NCBI RefSeq assembly: GCF_002735705.1
Contig: NZ_PDZL01000006.1
Location: 1 to 64,000, forward strand
Length of the DNA stretch: 64,000 nt
Direction: 5' to 3'
Source of the DNA: Janthinobacterium sp. BJB426
Lineage (GTDB): Bacteria > Pseudomonadota > Gammaproteobacteria > Burkholderiales > Burkholderiaceae_D
Made by a program: the position numbers and the translations under genes. The notes beneath the pieces were generated by a model. That model was given only the letters and a program-made list of their open reading frames with translations. It searched no databases and was not told the origin of the DNA. Below are positions 20,783 to 28,665 of this stretch, in pieces. Position 1 is the stretch's first letter, and each line of letters opens with the position of its first letter.

Positions 20783-21705
20783 CGGCAGCGCAGAAGCCCC
20801 TGAAGCTGGGCTGCAGCTACGGCGTGCGCTTTTCACCGGATGGCACGCGCCTGGCCGTGCTTGGCCGCGACCTGGTTCTGTGGAACGTGGCGGCGCGGAC
20901 CAAGCTGTGGCGCGGCAAATTCATCGCGCACATGTCGGGCATGGCCTTTTCTCCCGATGGCGGCCGGCTGGCCATCAAGAGCACGACGGGGCAGATGGCC
21001 GTGGTGGATGCCCACGCAGGTCAGTTGCTGCTGAACTTCCAGAACAAAAAGGATGGCGAAGGCTGCGGTCCCGTGTGGTCGCCATGCGGCCGGTATCTGG
21101 CCGACGGCGGCTGGGATGGCCGTCTGCGGGTGCGCGACGCGCAAACGGGCGAGGTGCTTTTCACGCAGCTGCATCCGGGCGAGATGCTGCGGGGTGTCTG
21201 CGCCATCGATGGTGGGCGGCGTTTGCTGGTCCATCATGGCGTCAAATCGGTGGACGAAGGGCAGGTGCAGCCGCCTGATTACTGCAGTGTATGGGACTGG
21301 CCCTTGCAAGACGGCGGCGGGCGCAAGGTGCTGTCGCTGCCAGGCTTGAAGTCCTGCGCGCCATCGCCGGATGGAAAGTATCTGGCCGTGCTGCACCATG
21401 CCGGTGGCGAGGAGTATCTGTCCATGTATGCGCTGGCCGACGGCCGCTGGCAGGCCAAGGTGCCCGTGGAGGCGGGTGGCGGCACGGGTAACGGCTTGCG
21501 CTGGCTGCCCGACGGCAGCGCGCTGGGACGCATCGGCAAGGGCAAGCTGCTGTTTTACGGCTGGCCCGGGCTCGGCGTCCTGGCGCAGGAAGATTTTATC
21601 TATCCCTGCGCGCTGGACTTTTTGCCTGGCTCGCCATTGGCCGCCATCGGCTCCTGGGAGTCCGGCATGCTGATGGATCTGAACCTTCACAAGGAAACCG
21701 CATGA
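20779..21705 (+). CDS. WD40-like beta-propeller protein
   Basis: A 308-residue cytoplasmic protein with no signal peptide. Repeats of the WD40 type are visible: VRFSPDGTRLAVLGRDLVLW, MAFSPDGGRLAIKSTTGQMA, PVWSPCGRYLADGGWDGRLR and APSPDGKYLAVLHHAGGEEY, each a propeller blade of about 40 residues. No catalytic motif is seen; such folds act as protein-protein scaffolds. It is joined by 4-base ATGA overlaps to the GNAT gene upstream and the NIPSNAP gene downstream, so the three form one translationally coupled unit. Confidence 0.72.
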   Translation: MTAAQKPLKLGCSYGVRFSPDGTRLAVLGRDLVLWNVAARTKLWRGKFIAHMSGMAFSPDGGRLAIKSTTGQMAVVDAHAGQLLLNFQNKKDGEGCGPVWSPCGRYLADGGWDGRLRVRDAQTGEVLFTQLHPGEMLRGVCAIDGGRRLLVHHGVKSVDEGQVQPPDYCSVWDWPLQDGGGRKVLSLPGLKSCAPSPDGKYLAVLHHAGGEEYLSMYALADGRWQAKVPVEAGGGTGNGLRWLPDGSALGRIGKGKLLFYGWPGLGVLAQEDFIYPCALDFLPGSPLAAIGSWESGMLMDLNLHKETA

Positions 21706-22007
21706 TCACCTGTTATTTGCGTTACATCATCGATCCGTATAAATTGCGGGAATTCGAAGCCTACGGCAAGCTGTGGATACCGCTGGTCGAACGCTTCGGC
21801 GGCCAGCACCACGGTTACTTTTTACCATCCGAAGGCGCCAGCAACGTGGCGCTGGCCATGTTTTCGTTCCCCAGCCTGGCCTTGTACGAGCAGTACCGCA
21901 GCGACTCGATGCAGGACGCCGAGTGCCAGGCCGCCTTCCGCTACGCCGAAGAGACGCGCTGCATCGTCAGCTACGAGCGCAGTTTTTTCCGCCCCGTGTT
22001 TGCCTGA
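21702..22007 (+). CDS. NIPSNAP family protein
   Basis: A 101-residue single-domain protein of the dimeric alpha/beta-barrel fold. The opening MITCYLRYIIDPYKLREFEAY and the later FPSLALYEQYRSDSM match the NIPSNAP pattern. Function of bacterial members is largely unknown. It overlaps the WD40-like gene by four bases and converges on the glutathione transferase gene only six bases away. Confidence 0.8.
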   Translation: MITCYLRYIIDPYKLREFEAYGKLWIPLVERFGGQHHGYFLPSEGASNVALAMFSFPSLALYEQYRSDSMQDAECQAAFRYAEETRCIVSYERSFFRPVFA

Positions 22008-22013
22008 ACAGGG

Positions 22014-22691
22014 TCAGTCGCGCTGCGGTGCACCCAGCGGGAAGAGGTGGCGGTACGGGCGCGCTTCTTCCATCGTGCGGGCGAACGATGGGCGGGCCAG
22101 CAGGCGCGCGCGGTAGGCGCGCAGCAGGGGTAGTGTGGCGGGAATCGGCTGCGTCCAGTCCGCATAGAACAGTGAAGGAGCGGCGGCGCAGTCGGCCAAG
22201 GTGAAGTGGTCGCCAGCGGCCCAGGACCTGCCGGCCAGGCGGGCTTCCAGCCAGGTATAGGCGAGGTCCAGCTTGTCGCCGGCAAATGCGCGGCCTTCGC
22301 GCGTCTTCACCGGGTCGCCGCTCAGGGCGGCGCCAACGGCATGCTGCACGGGCGTCATCACATGCAGGTCGAAATAGCGGTCGAGAAAACGCACGTCCAG
22401 CGCCTGCATCGGGTCGTCCGGCAGCAGGCGCAGCGGACCCGGATGGGCCAGTTGCAGGTATTCGATGATGATGCTGGTCTCGGCGACATTGCGCTCGCCG
22501 TCCACCAGCAGGGGAAACTTGCGCAGCGGCCAGCGCTCCAGCCATTCCTGAAGGTGCAGGGGCTCGTCCGGCGCCAGGCAGCGGAAGGCGAACGGTATGG
22601 CATTCTCGTACAGGGCGATGAGCACCTTTTGCGTGTACGAGGAAAAGGGATGGCCGTAGAGGATCAGCGACACGATGGGATCTCCTGTCAT
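22014..22691 (-). CDS. Glutathione S-transferase family protein
   Basis: A 225-residue protein with the two-domain GST fold: an N-terminal thioredoxin-like domain (SLILYGHPFSSYTQKVLIAL, then GNV-type AETSIIIEYL, with cis-Pro in FPLLVDGE) and a helical C-terminal domain (FTLADCAAAPSLFYADW). Likely detoxifies electrophiles or peroxides with glutathione; the substrate is unknown. The N-terminal serine/tyrosine region suggests a Ser- or Cys-type class. It precedes no obvious operon partner. Confidence 0.85.
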   Translation of the reverse strand: MTGDPIVSLILYGHPFSSYTQKVLIALYENAIPFAFRCLAPDEPLHLQEWLERWPLRKFPLLVDGERNVAETSIIIEYLQLAHPGPLRLLPDDPMQALDVRFLDRYFDLHVMTPVQHAVGAALSGDPVKTREGRAFAGDKLDLAYTWLEARLAGRSWAAGDHFTLADCAAAPSLFYADWTQPIPATLPLLRAYRARLLARPSFARTMEEARPYRHLFPLGAPQRD

Positions 22692-22792
22692 TGCGAAGGG
22701 TTGGCAACACGCGCGTGCAGCAACGATAGTGCAATGACAGGATCAATGCAAGCGGTCCGGGCTGTTCCCGCTGGCCTCCGTGGCCCGTCCGC

Positions 22793-24220
22793 CTAGCCGA
22801 GGTTCGCCAGGTAGCGCAAGCCCGTGATGCTGGGGAAGAAGCAATACACGCCGCCACGCGTGATGACGCTGCGCGAGAAATGCTGCAGTGTGGTATTGCC
22901 GCTGCCCTTGGGGCCCACGCCGGGCAAGGTGAAGGAACTGACGGCCGGGTCGTTGACACCCAGAAACAGGTCCTGGCCGCTGATGTTGAGCGTGGCATTG
23001 CCCGCCTCGGGACCGGCCGGGCCGACGGCCGATTTGACGAAAATATCCTCATTGTTCCATTGCTTCATCAGGAATTCAAACTGATTGCGCAGGCTGGCAT
23101 TGATGAAATAGCCGACCAGGCCGCGCTGTTCTGCGATGGGGGCGGCCGGATCATATTCGCTACCGTAGGGCATGGCGCGCCGCACGATGCGGTGGTGGCG
23201 GGCGGAGGCGCCCACGACGGCTTCGTCGCGCGGATTGTTGCGCCGGATATGCGAACCGATCGGGCATTTCAGACCCAGCGTGTCGTCCAGTTCCGGCTGT
23301 TCATCGACATAGTGAAAGCGGTTCAGGTTGGCGTCCGGCAGCACGGGCCCTGCCTCGTCCGGCCTGAGCACGAGCGGATTGCCATTGCGCCAGCGCCCGC
23401 ACATCTTGGCGGCCACCATTTCGGTGCTGAGCCCGGAACTGGCCGCGCCCTGGCTCAGGATGCTATCAAACAGGGGCACGTCCTGCTCCAGGATGCGGAA
23501 GGCGGCGTAGCTGCCATTGGTGGACAGTTGCGGCGGCTGCACCTCGTAGGTGCCGCCGTTCTCATTCTGATAGCCGAGCAGGAATTCCCCCGTCATGACG
23601 CTGTTGAGCGGGTCAGGGTCGTGCTCGTGCTTGCGCTGCGGTGCGCCATCGACGTCCGGCTGGGCGATGCTGTCGCGGTAGCCGAAATGCACGCGGTTGT
23701 CTGGCAGGGCCACGCCGTCGTGTGCATACAGTTCACGCCAGCCGGCGGCAAAGGCGCGGCGGAGTCTGGCCGAGCTTGCCTCCAGCACTTCCGTCGATTC
23801 GCTGACCCACAGGCTCAGTATCGCATGCACCTGGCCCGCTTTGGTGGCCGGCCCCAGGTTGCCGAGCCAGTGTTCGGGGGCGCTGTCGCCCACGTCGCCC
23901 ACGGCCTTGACGCTGGCCGGGTCGGCTGCGCCCCGTTGAAATGCCTGGTCAAAGGTGGTCAGGTCGGTCGCGGCAACGCCCAGCGCCGACAGGCCGGGAG
24001 CGGTAAAGCTGAGGTTCAGGAAGCAGGGCGGCTTGGGGCGGATATGGCGCGCGGTGGTAATGGACGGCAAGCCGTCGCTGCCGTCGAGCAGGGCCGCGAT
24101 GGTGCGCCGTGCCTGCGCCGCATCCGTGATGCTGAAGATGAAATGGCGCGCCAGGTTGACGCGGTAGCCGCGCAGGATCGTGCCTTGCACGTCGTCGTAA
24201 TCGATGGTGGGATCGGCCAT
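22793..24220 (-). CDS. DyP-type peroxidase
   Basis: A heme peroxidase of the dye-decolorizing family, which oxidises bulky aromatic substrates with hydrogen peroxide. The 475-residue protein has the family region FGYRDSIAQPDVDG near residue 178, with the catalytic Asp and Arg, and IGSHIRRNNPRDE near residue 315 with the likely proximal heme histidine. Notably the usual GxxDG motif reads GYRDS, the last glycine replaced by serine. The large size points to the longer DyP classes. No signal peptide is seen. It lies downstream of a small co-directional gene, probably as an operon. Confidence 0.88.
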   Translation of the reverse strand: MADPTIDYDDVQGTILRGYRVNLARHFIFSITDAAQARRTIAALLDGSDGLPSITTARHIRPKPPCFLNLSFTAPGLSALGVAATDLTTFDQAFQRGAADPASVKAVGDVGDSAPEHWLGNLGPATKAGQVHAILSLWVSESTEVLEASSARLRRAFAAGWRELYAHDGVALPDNRVHFGYRDSIAQPDVDGAPQRKHEHDPDPLNSVMTGEFLLGYQNENGGTYEVQPPQLSTNGSYAAFRILEQDVPLFDSILSQGAASSGLSTEMVAAKMCGRWRNGNPLVLRPDEAGPVLPDANLNRFHYVDEQPELDDTLGLKCPIGSHIRRNNPRDEAVVGASARHHRIVRRAMPYGSEYDPAAPIAEQRGLVGYFINASLRNQFEFLMKQWNNEDIFVKSAVGPAGPEAGNATLNISGQDLFLGVNDPAVSSFTLPGVGPKGSGNTTLQHFSRSVITRGGVYCFFPSITGLRYLANLG

Positions 24221-24294
24221 GCTGTCTCCGGGGGCTGGGGTGGTGGCTGGCAGGGTGGTGGGGCCGCTTGCGCAGCCCCGGCGTGGTGTTCGGT

Positions 24295-24753
24295 TCAGAC
24301 CGAGGCGAGGATTTTCTGAACGGTCTGCGGATAAGCGCTATACAGGCCATTATTGGGCACGTGCTGCGCGGCGTCGTTGGCCGTGATGAAGGCTTCAAAT
24401 GCGGTCACGTGCTTCGCAACGGGCATCAACGCCTTGCCACCCACGACAAACTGCAGCAGTGCGTCGAATACCTCGCCCAGTTGGTCCACGAAATCTTCGA
24501 TGTAGTCGTTGAAGCTGCCGTCATACTCGGTGATTACGCCGATGATCAGGGTATCGGAAGGGCCCACCGATTGAAGGTTGGGCAGCAGATTGGCCTGGGA
24601 GCGGTCAAGCAGGGTGAAACGGGCAAAGTGCACGGTACCGATATCGGTGAGGGCGGCATTGATCTTCGCCTGGTACTCCACCAATGTTGCGGCGATGGCG
24701 GTCGGATTGGTGCCGGGAAGTACCGGCATCATTAAGCACAGTGGATTTGCCAT
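24295..24753 (-). CDS. Small unknown protein upstream of the DyP peroxidase
   Basis: A 152-residue protein without recognised catalytic motif. It shows HFARFTLLD, then TLIIGVITEYDGSFNDYIEDFVDQ, which looks like a ferredoxin-like alpha/beta barrel, a fold shared with DyP domains. It has no signal peptide or membrane segment. It is read first and is followed by the peroxidase after 74 bases, with a GGAGGC ribosome binding site before its start. The pairing suggests a role together with the peroxidase, such as substrate or heme handling; this is inference. Confidence 0.65.
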   Translation of the reverse strand: MANPLCLMMPVLPGTNPTAIAATLVEYQAKINAALTDIGTVHFARFTLLDRSQANLLPNLQSVGPSDTLIIGVITEYDGSFNDYIEDFVDQLGEVFDALLQFVVGGKALMPVAKHVTAFEAFITANDAAQHVPNNGLYSAYPQTVQKILASV

Positions 24754-25031
24754 GGGAGGCTCCTCATTACGTGGTTGTCGGGAGGACCGACACTACGCCG
24801 CGGCGCCCGGTGCGTCAAAAACTATATTTTCGCGTCTGTTGTTAAATGTATACTATTGCAACATGATAAATATGCGAAATGTGGTCTCATGTGGATAGTT
24901 GCCGAGGCTGGCCGGCGCCGGCGGACACTCTGCCGCCAGGCTGTTCCCGCCTGTTTCAGGAAGCGCAAGTGGCGCCGTCGGCAGCGCCGGGTTCCGCAGG
25001 TTTTATTGGAGGCGCGCTGCATCGCCCGCTG

Positions 25032-25739
25032 TTAAAACCGGATGGGACAAGGCGCCGCCGTCCCTTCGCCGAAACCGGCGTAGCCGGACCGCGCGCTGAG
25101 GTTCAGCGACATGCTGCCTTTGTCGGGTAAATAGATGCAGTATTCACCGGTCGCCGTGGTGACGCGGTAGATGCGTTTCGGGTCGTTTGGCGCGCTGAAC
25201 AGCTCAATGCGGGCCGCTTCGAACCACTTCGGCTTGACCGCCGCATGCGCTTGCGCAAATCCCTTTGCCAGGCGCGTCTGCGGCGTCTCGGGCGGCGCCA
25301 CGAACTCCTGCGGATGCTCGGCGCGCAGCTGGCGGTCGATGGCGCCGGCTGCCAGCAGCGCCTGTTGCGCCAGGGTCAGGGTGCCGGTCTTCGGGGCGGC
25401 CGGTGCCGGTTCTGCCGGCAGGGCATCGTCTTGCGGCTGCTCCTGCAGCGATGCCGTCGCCTCCTTTGGCGGCGACACGCTTGCCGCGCTCGATGGATGG
25501 GCTGGCGCGCGTGCCGGCGCCGGATCGGGCTTGGCGGGTGGAATGAAGCGTTGCATTGGGCGCTGTGGCGGCATCAGCTGCAGCCAGATCCGGTCATCGT
25601 GCTCGATTCTCATGTGTGCGGGCCGCGTGGCTACCCAGAACAGCGCCAGGTGCAGCACGATAATCGCGGCGATGTAGCGGCCATGGGAACGCTGGCCGAG
25701 AGAAAAATCATGCGCTTGTCCTGCAAGGTCGATGCGCAT
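25032..25739 (-). CDS. Membrane-anchored proline-rich protein of unknown function
   Basis: Not recognised. The 235-residue product has a cytoplasmic start, one transmembrane helix at about residues 20-38 (YIAAIIVLHLALFWVAT), a Pro/Ala-rich linker of about 80 residues, and a C-terminal domain with two cysteines (EYCIYLP and APCPIRF) that could form a periplasmic disulfide. The layout resembles TonB-like or periplasm-spanning proteins. ATG 25739 is chosen because GGCGGGAAA lies before it; a GTG at 25766 is the alternative. It follows the permease gene on the same strand within about 30 bases. Confidence 0.65.
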   Translation of the reverse strand: MRIDLAGQAHDFSLGQRSHGRYIAAIIVLHLALFWVATRPAHMRIEHDDRIWLQLMPPQRPMQRFIPPAKPDPAPARAPAHPSSAASVSPPKEATASLQEQPQDDALPAEPAPAAPKTGTLTLAQQALLAAGAIDRQLRAEHPQEFVAPPETPQTRLAKGFAQAHAAVKPKWFEAARIELFSAPNDPKRIYRVTTATGEYCIYLPDKGSMSLNLSARSGYAGFGEGTAAPCPIRF

Positions 25740-25769
25740 TTGTTTCCCGCCTGCCCAGGCCGCCACGCC

Positions 25770-26831
25770 TCAATCCTCGGCCTGGAATTCGCTGGCCGAG
25801 ACGAACAGATCCCACGAGGCGATGAACAGGGCCGCCACCACGGGGCCGATGACGAAGCCGTTCAGGCCAAACAGGGCCATGCCGCCCACGGTCGACAGCA
25901 GCACCACGTAGTCGGGCATCTTGGTGTCCTTGCCGACCAGGATGGGGCGCAGCACGTTGTCGACCAGGCCGATGACGAAGACGCCGAAGGCGGCCAGGCC
26001 TGCGCCTTGCCAGATGGCGCCCGTGGCCAGGAAGTAGGCGGCCACGGGCGCCCAGACGAGGGCGGCGCCGACGGCCGGCAGCAGCGACAGGAAGGCCATC
26101 AGCACGGCCCACAGCAGGGGCGCGGGCACGTCGAGGAACCAGAACGCCAGCCCGCCGAGGGCGCCCTGGGCGATCGCCACGAGTATATTGCCCTTCACCG
26201 TGGCGCGGATCACCGTGGTGAAATTGGTGAACAGGCGTTGCTTGTACTTGCGGCTCAGCGGCACAGCACCCTTGATGCGGGCCGACAGGGCGGAGCCGTC
26301 GCGCATGAGGAAAAACAGCAGGTACAGCATGATGCACAGGCTGGTGAGAAATTCGAAGGTGTACAGGCCCACATTGATGGCTTTCACGGCCACCACCTGG
26401 CTCACTTGCGTGGCGCCCTCGGCCAGCTTGTCCTGCAGGCTGGCCAGGCTGGTCAGGTTGAAGCGGTCGAGCAAATTGATCAGCCATTGCGGCAGCACCG
26501 CCATGATCTTATTGAAGAACATGGCGACCGTGATTTCACCCGAGCGCACCATTTCCACGACGCTGGCCGCCTGGTTTACGAGCGACACGGAAATGAGCGA
26601 CAGCGGCAGGATCACGATGACGATGATGAGCAGCAAGGTCAGCAGCGACGCCAGGCCGGCGCGGCCCTTGGTTTTCCTCAGCAGCCAGCGGTACACGGGG
26701 GCGAACAGGATCGCCAGGATGACGCCCCAGAAGATGGCGCCCGCATACGGCGCCAGTATCCAGCCGAAGCCGATGGTGACGATGCTCAGGAGGAGCAAGA
26801 ACACTTTCTGGTGCAGCGTGAGGGTATGCAT
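25770..26831 (-). CDS. AI-2E family transporter (PerM / UPF0118)
   Basis: A 353-residue inner-membrane permease with about eight hydrophobic helices, including GWILAPYAGAIFWGVILAIL at the start and LLSTVGGMALFGLNGFVIGP near the end, the family signature. Members export autoinducer-2 or act as Na+/H+ antiporters; the substrate here is unknown. It is transcribed divergently from the flavin reductase gene, with 197 bases between. Confidence 0.88.
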   Translation of the reverse strand: MHTLTLHQKVFLLLLSIVTIGFGWILAPYAGAIFWGVILAILFAPVYRWLLRKTKGRAGLASLLTLLLIIVIVILPLSLISVSLVNQAASVVEMVRSGEITVAMFFNKIMAVLPQWLINLLDRFNLTSLASLQDKLAEGATQVSQVVAVKAINVGLYTFEFLTSLCIMLYLLFFLMRDGSALSARIKGAVPLSRKYKQRLFTNFTTVIRATVKGNILVAIAQGALGGLAFWFLDVPAPLLWAVLMAFLSLLPAVGAALVWAPVAAYFLATGAIWQGAGLAAFGVFVIGLVDNVLRPILVGKDTKMPDYVVLLSTVGGMALFGLNGFVIGPVVAALFIASWDLFVSASEFQAED

Positions 26832-26913
26832 GGGCGGTAGCGGAAAGATAAGGGTTGAGTTGTCCCATCATAAGCGAGGCATGGTGCGGCGCGCCATAGA
26901 ATTGTCGTGATGC

Positions 26914-26927
26914 GTGCGCGAGCGCAC
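26914..26927. repeat. Inverted repeat between perM-like and flavin reductase genes
   Basis: GTGCGC-GA-GCGCAC is a 14-base inverted repeat inside the shared upstream region of two divergent genes. It may be an operator, but short GC palindromes are common in DNA of this composition. Confidence 0.25.
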
Positions 26928-27028
26928 CCGGCACCGGCGGGCTGACAACGCGGTGGCGGCAATTCCAGTAAGCTGTTGCTCCAGGCGTTCCATCCCGGGC
27001 GCCTAAGACTTCGACTTCAGGAACGCGC

Positions 27029-27655
27029 GTGGCCGACAATATTCACTTTTATGAACCGGCACAGGGCCATGGCCTGCCGCATGATCCGTTCAACGCCATC
27101 GTGGGGCCGCGGCCCATCGGCTGGATCGCTTCGCAGAGCAGCGAGGGCGTGCTCAATCTGGCGCCGTACAGCTTTTTCAACGCCTTTAATTACCATCCGC
27201 CGCTGATCGGTTTTTCCAGCATCGGCCGCAAGGATACCTTGCGCAATATCGAACAGACGGGTGAATTCGTGTGGAACCTGGCGACGCGTCCGCTGGCCGG
27301 GGCGATGAATATCAGCTGCGCGCCGGCGCCGCCCGAAGTCGATGAATTCGCGCTGGCCGGCCTGACGCCGGCCGCCTCGCGCATCGTCAACGTGCCGCGC
27401 GTGGAGGAAAGCCCCGTCTCCTTCGAATGCCGGCGCACGCAGATCATCGAGCTGCAAGGCGTCAATGGCGACGGTGTCGGCAGCTGGCTGGTGCTGGGGG
27501 AAGTGGTGGGCGTGCACATCGCGCACCACCTGTTGACCGATGGCGTGTACGACACGGCCGCCGCGGCGCCGATCTTGCGCGGCGGCGGCCCGGCCGATTA
27601 TTTCGAGATCGGACCGGACAGCTTGTTCCACATGCGCCGGCCCAGCTATCCCTGA
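27029..27655 (+). CDS. Flavin reductase-like FMN-binding split-barrel protein
   Basis: A 208-residue protein of the flavin reductase-like (DIM6/NTAB) family, which binds FMN and reduces it or uses it to act on a substrate. Typical segments are PFNAIVGPRPIGWIASQ, NLAPYSFFNAFNYHPPLIGF and LVLGEVVGVHIAHHL. The start is GTG 27029 with AGGA six bases upstream. It ends eight bases from the convergent GntR gene. Substrate is unknown. Confidence 0.83.
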   Translation: MADNIHFYEPAQGHGLPHDPFNAIVGPRPIGWIASQSSEGVLNLAPYSFFNAFNYHPPLIGFSSIGRKDTLRNIEQTGEFVWNLATRPLAGAMNISCAPAPPEVDEFALAGLTPAASRIVNVPRVEESPVSFECRRTQIIELQGVNGDGVGSWLVLGEVVGVHIAHHLLTDGVYDTAAAAPILRGGGPADYFEIGPDSLFHMRRPSYP

Positions 27656-27663
27656 GCCAGGAT

Positions 27664-28476
27664 TTATTTCTGCATGATGGGGTCGCGTCCCAGGGTGCGC
27701 GCCAGCGCGCCGCCGTCGCCGCGCCAGAATTCGCGGTCGGCCAGGCGCACGCGTTCGGCCGCATGCTGCATGTGTTCCATGGCCGCCTGGCGCGCCCGTT
27801 GCGGGTCGCCGTCAGCAATCGCCTGCACGATCTTTTCATGTTCGCGCCGCACTTCGATGGAAAAGTCCGTGCGCCGCGCTTCATTCGCGCGCGTCACCTT
27901 GACGGCCGAGCGGATCGGGTCGGCGAACATGGCGACGAATTTTGGCCAATAGGGATTGCCCGTCGCCTCGGCGATGGACAAGTGCAGGCGCACGTCTTCT
28001 TCCACGCCATCGACGCCGGCCGCCACCGCTTCCTCGATGCGCCGCAGCGCGTGTTCGATGTCGGCCAGCTGGCCCGGCGTGCGCCGCACGGCCGCCAGCG
28101 CGGCGATTTCCGCTTCCAGGCCCTGGCGCACTTCGATCAGGTTCAGCAGCGATTGCACCGATTGCTCCGTCAGCGCGTCGCCCCGTTCGCCGCTCTTCGC
28201 GCCATCCTGCGCGCACACGAAGGTGCCGCTGCCCTTGCGCGTGACGAGGATGCCTTCGGCCTGCAGCAAGGCTATGGCTTCACGCAGCACCGTGCGGCTC
28301 ACGCCGAAATGCTCGGCCATCGCCTGCTCCGACGGCAAACGCGTGCCGGCGGCCAGGCCATCGTGCTGGAGCTGCTGGCGCAAGCGGGCCGCCACGCGCG
28401 CACCCAGGGTGCCGGTGGTGAAGCTGCCCGCGGCGGGCTCCGGCGCGGGGAGGGTGAAGCTGAACGTGCGGTCCAT
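27664..28476 (-). CDS. GntR-family (FadR/FCD) regulator of the tetronate operon
   Basis: A 270-residue regulator with an N-terminal winged helix (LPSEQAMAEHFGVSRTVLRE, then LQAEGILVTRKGSGTFV) and a helical FCD effector domain containing the metal-binding pattern with DVRLHLSIAEATGNP and REHEKIVQAI...H. Start ATG 28476 is chosen because AGGA lies eight bases upstream; an ATG nine bases earlier would have none. It is divergent from the four-carbon acid sugar operon and so probably controls it, with a tetronate or oxo-tetronate as ligand. That assignment is inference from position. Confidence 0.87.
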   Translation of the reverse strand: MDRTFSFTLPAPEPAAGSFTTGTLGARVAARLRQQLQHDGLAAGTRLPSEQAMAEHFGVSRTVLREAIALLQAEGILVTRKGSGTFVCAQDGAKSGERGDALTEQSVQSLLNLIEVRQGLEAEIAALAAVRRTPGQLADIEHALRRIEEAVAAGVDGVEEDVRLHLSIAEATGNPYWPKFVAMFADPIRSAVKVTRANEARRTDFSIEVRREHEKIVQAIADGDPQRARQAAMEHMQHAAERVRLADREFWRGDGGALARTLGRDPIMQK

Positions 28477-28544
28477 CGGGTGCATCCTTGCGCTAACGGT
28501 TTTCAAATGGGATTGCCTGCTTGCCATTATATGGAATATACAGC

Positions 28545-28573
28545 TTGACACACATAAAACACACACATAATAT
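28545..28573 (+). promoter_or_regulatory. Near-consensus sigma70 promoter of the tetronate operon
   Basis: TTGACA (28545-28550) is separated by 17 bases from TAATAT (28568-28573). The spacing is ideal and the -35 is perfect. Expected transcription start is near 28580, leaving a leader of about 85 bases. AT-rich inverted arms flank it: TATAT-GGA-ATATA at 28528-28540 and TATACATCCATA at 28571-28582, the latter overlapping the -10. They are candidate operators for the divergent GntR protein. Confidence 0.72.
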
Positions 28574-28665
28574 ACATCCATACAAATTTTAGACAAGTTG
28601 CCAGCCACCTCCGGTGGACCATAAAAACCCGGCACGGTCGATCCCTTCGTGATCAGGAGACAAGC

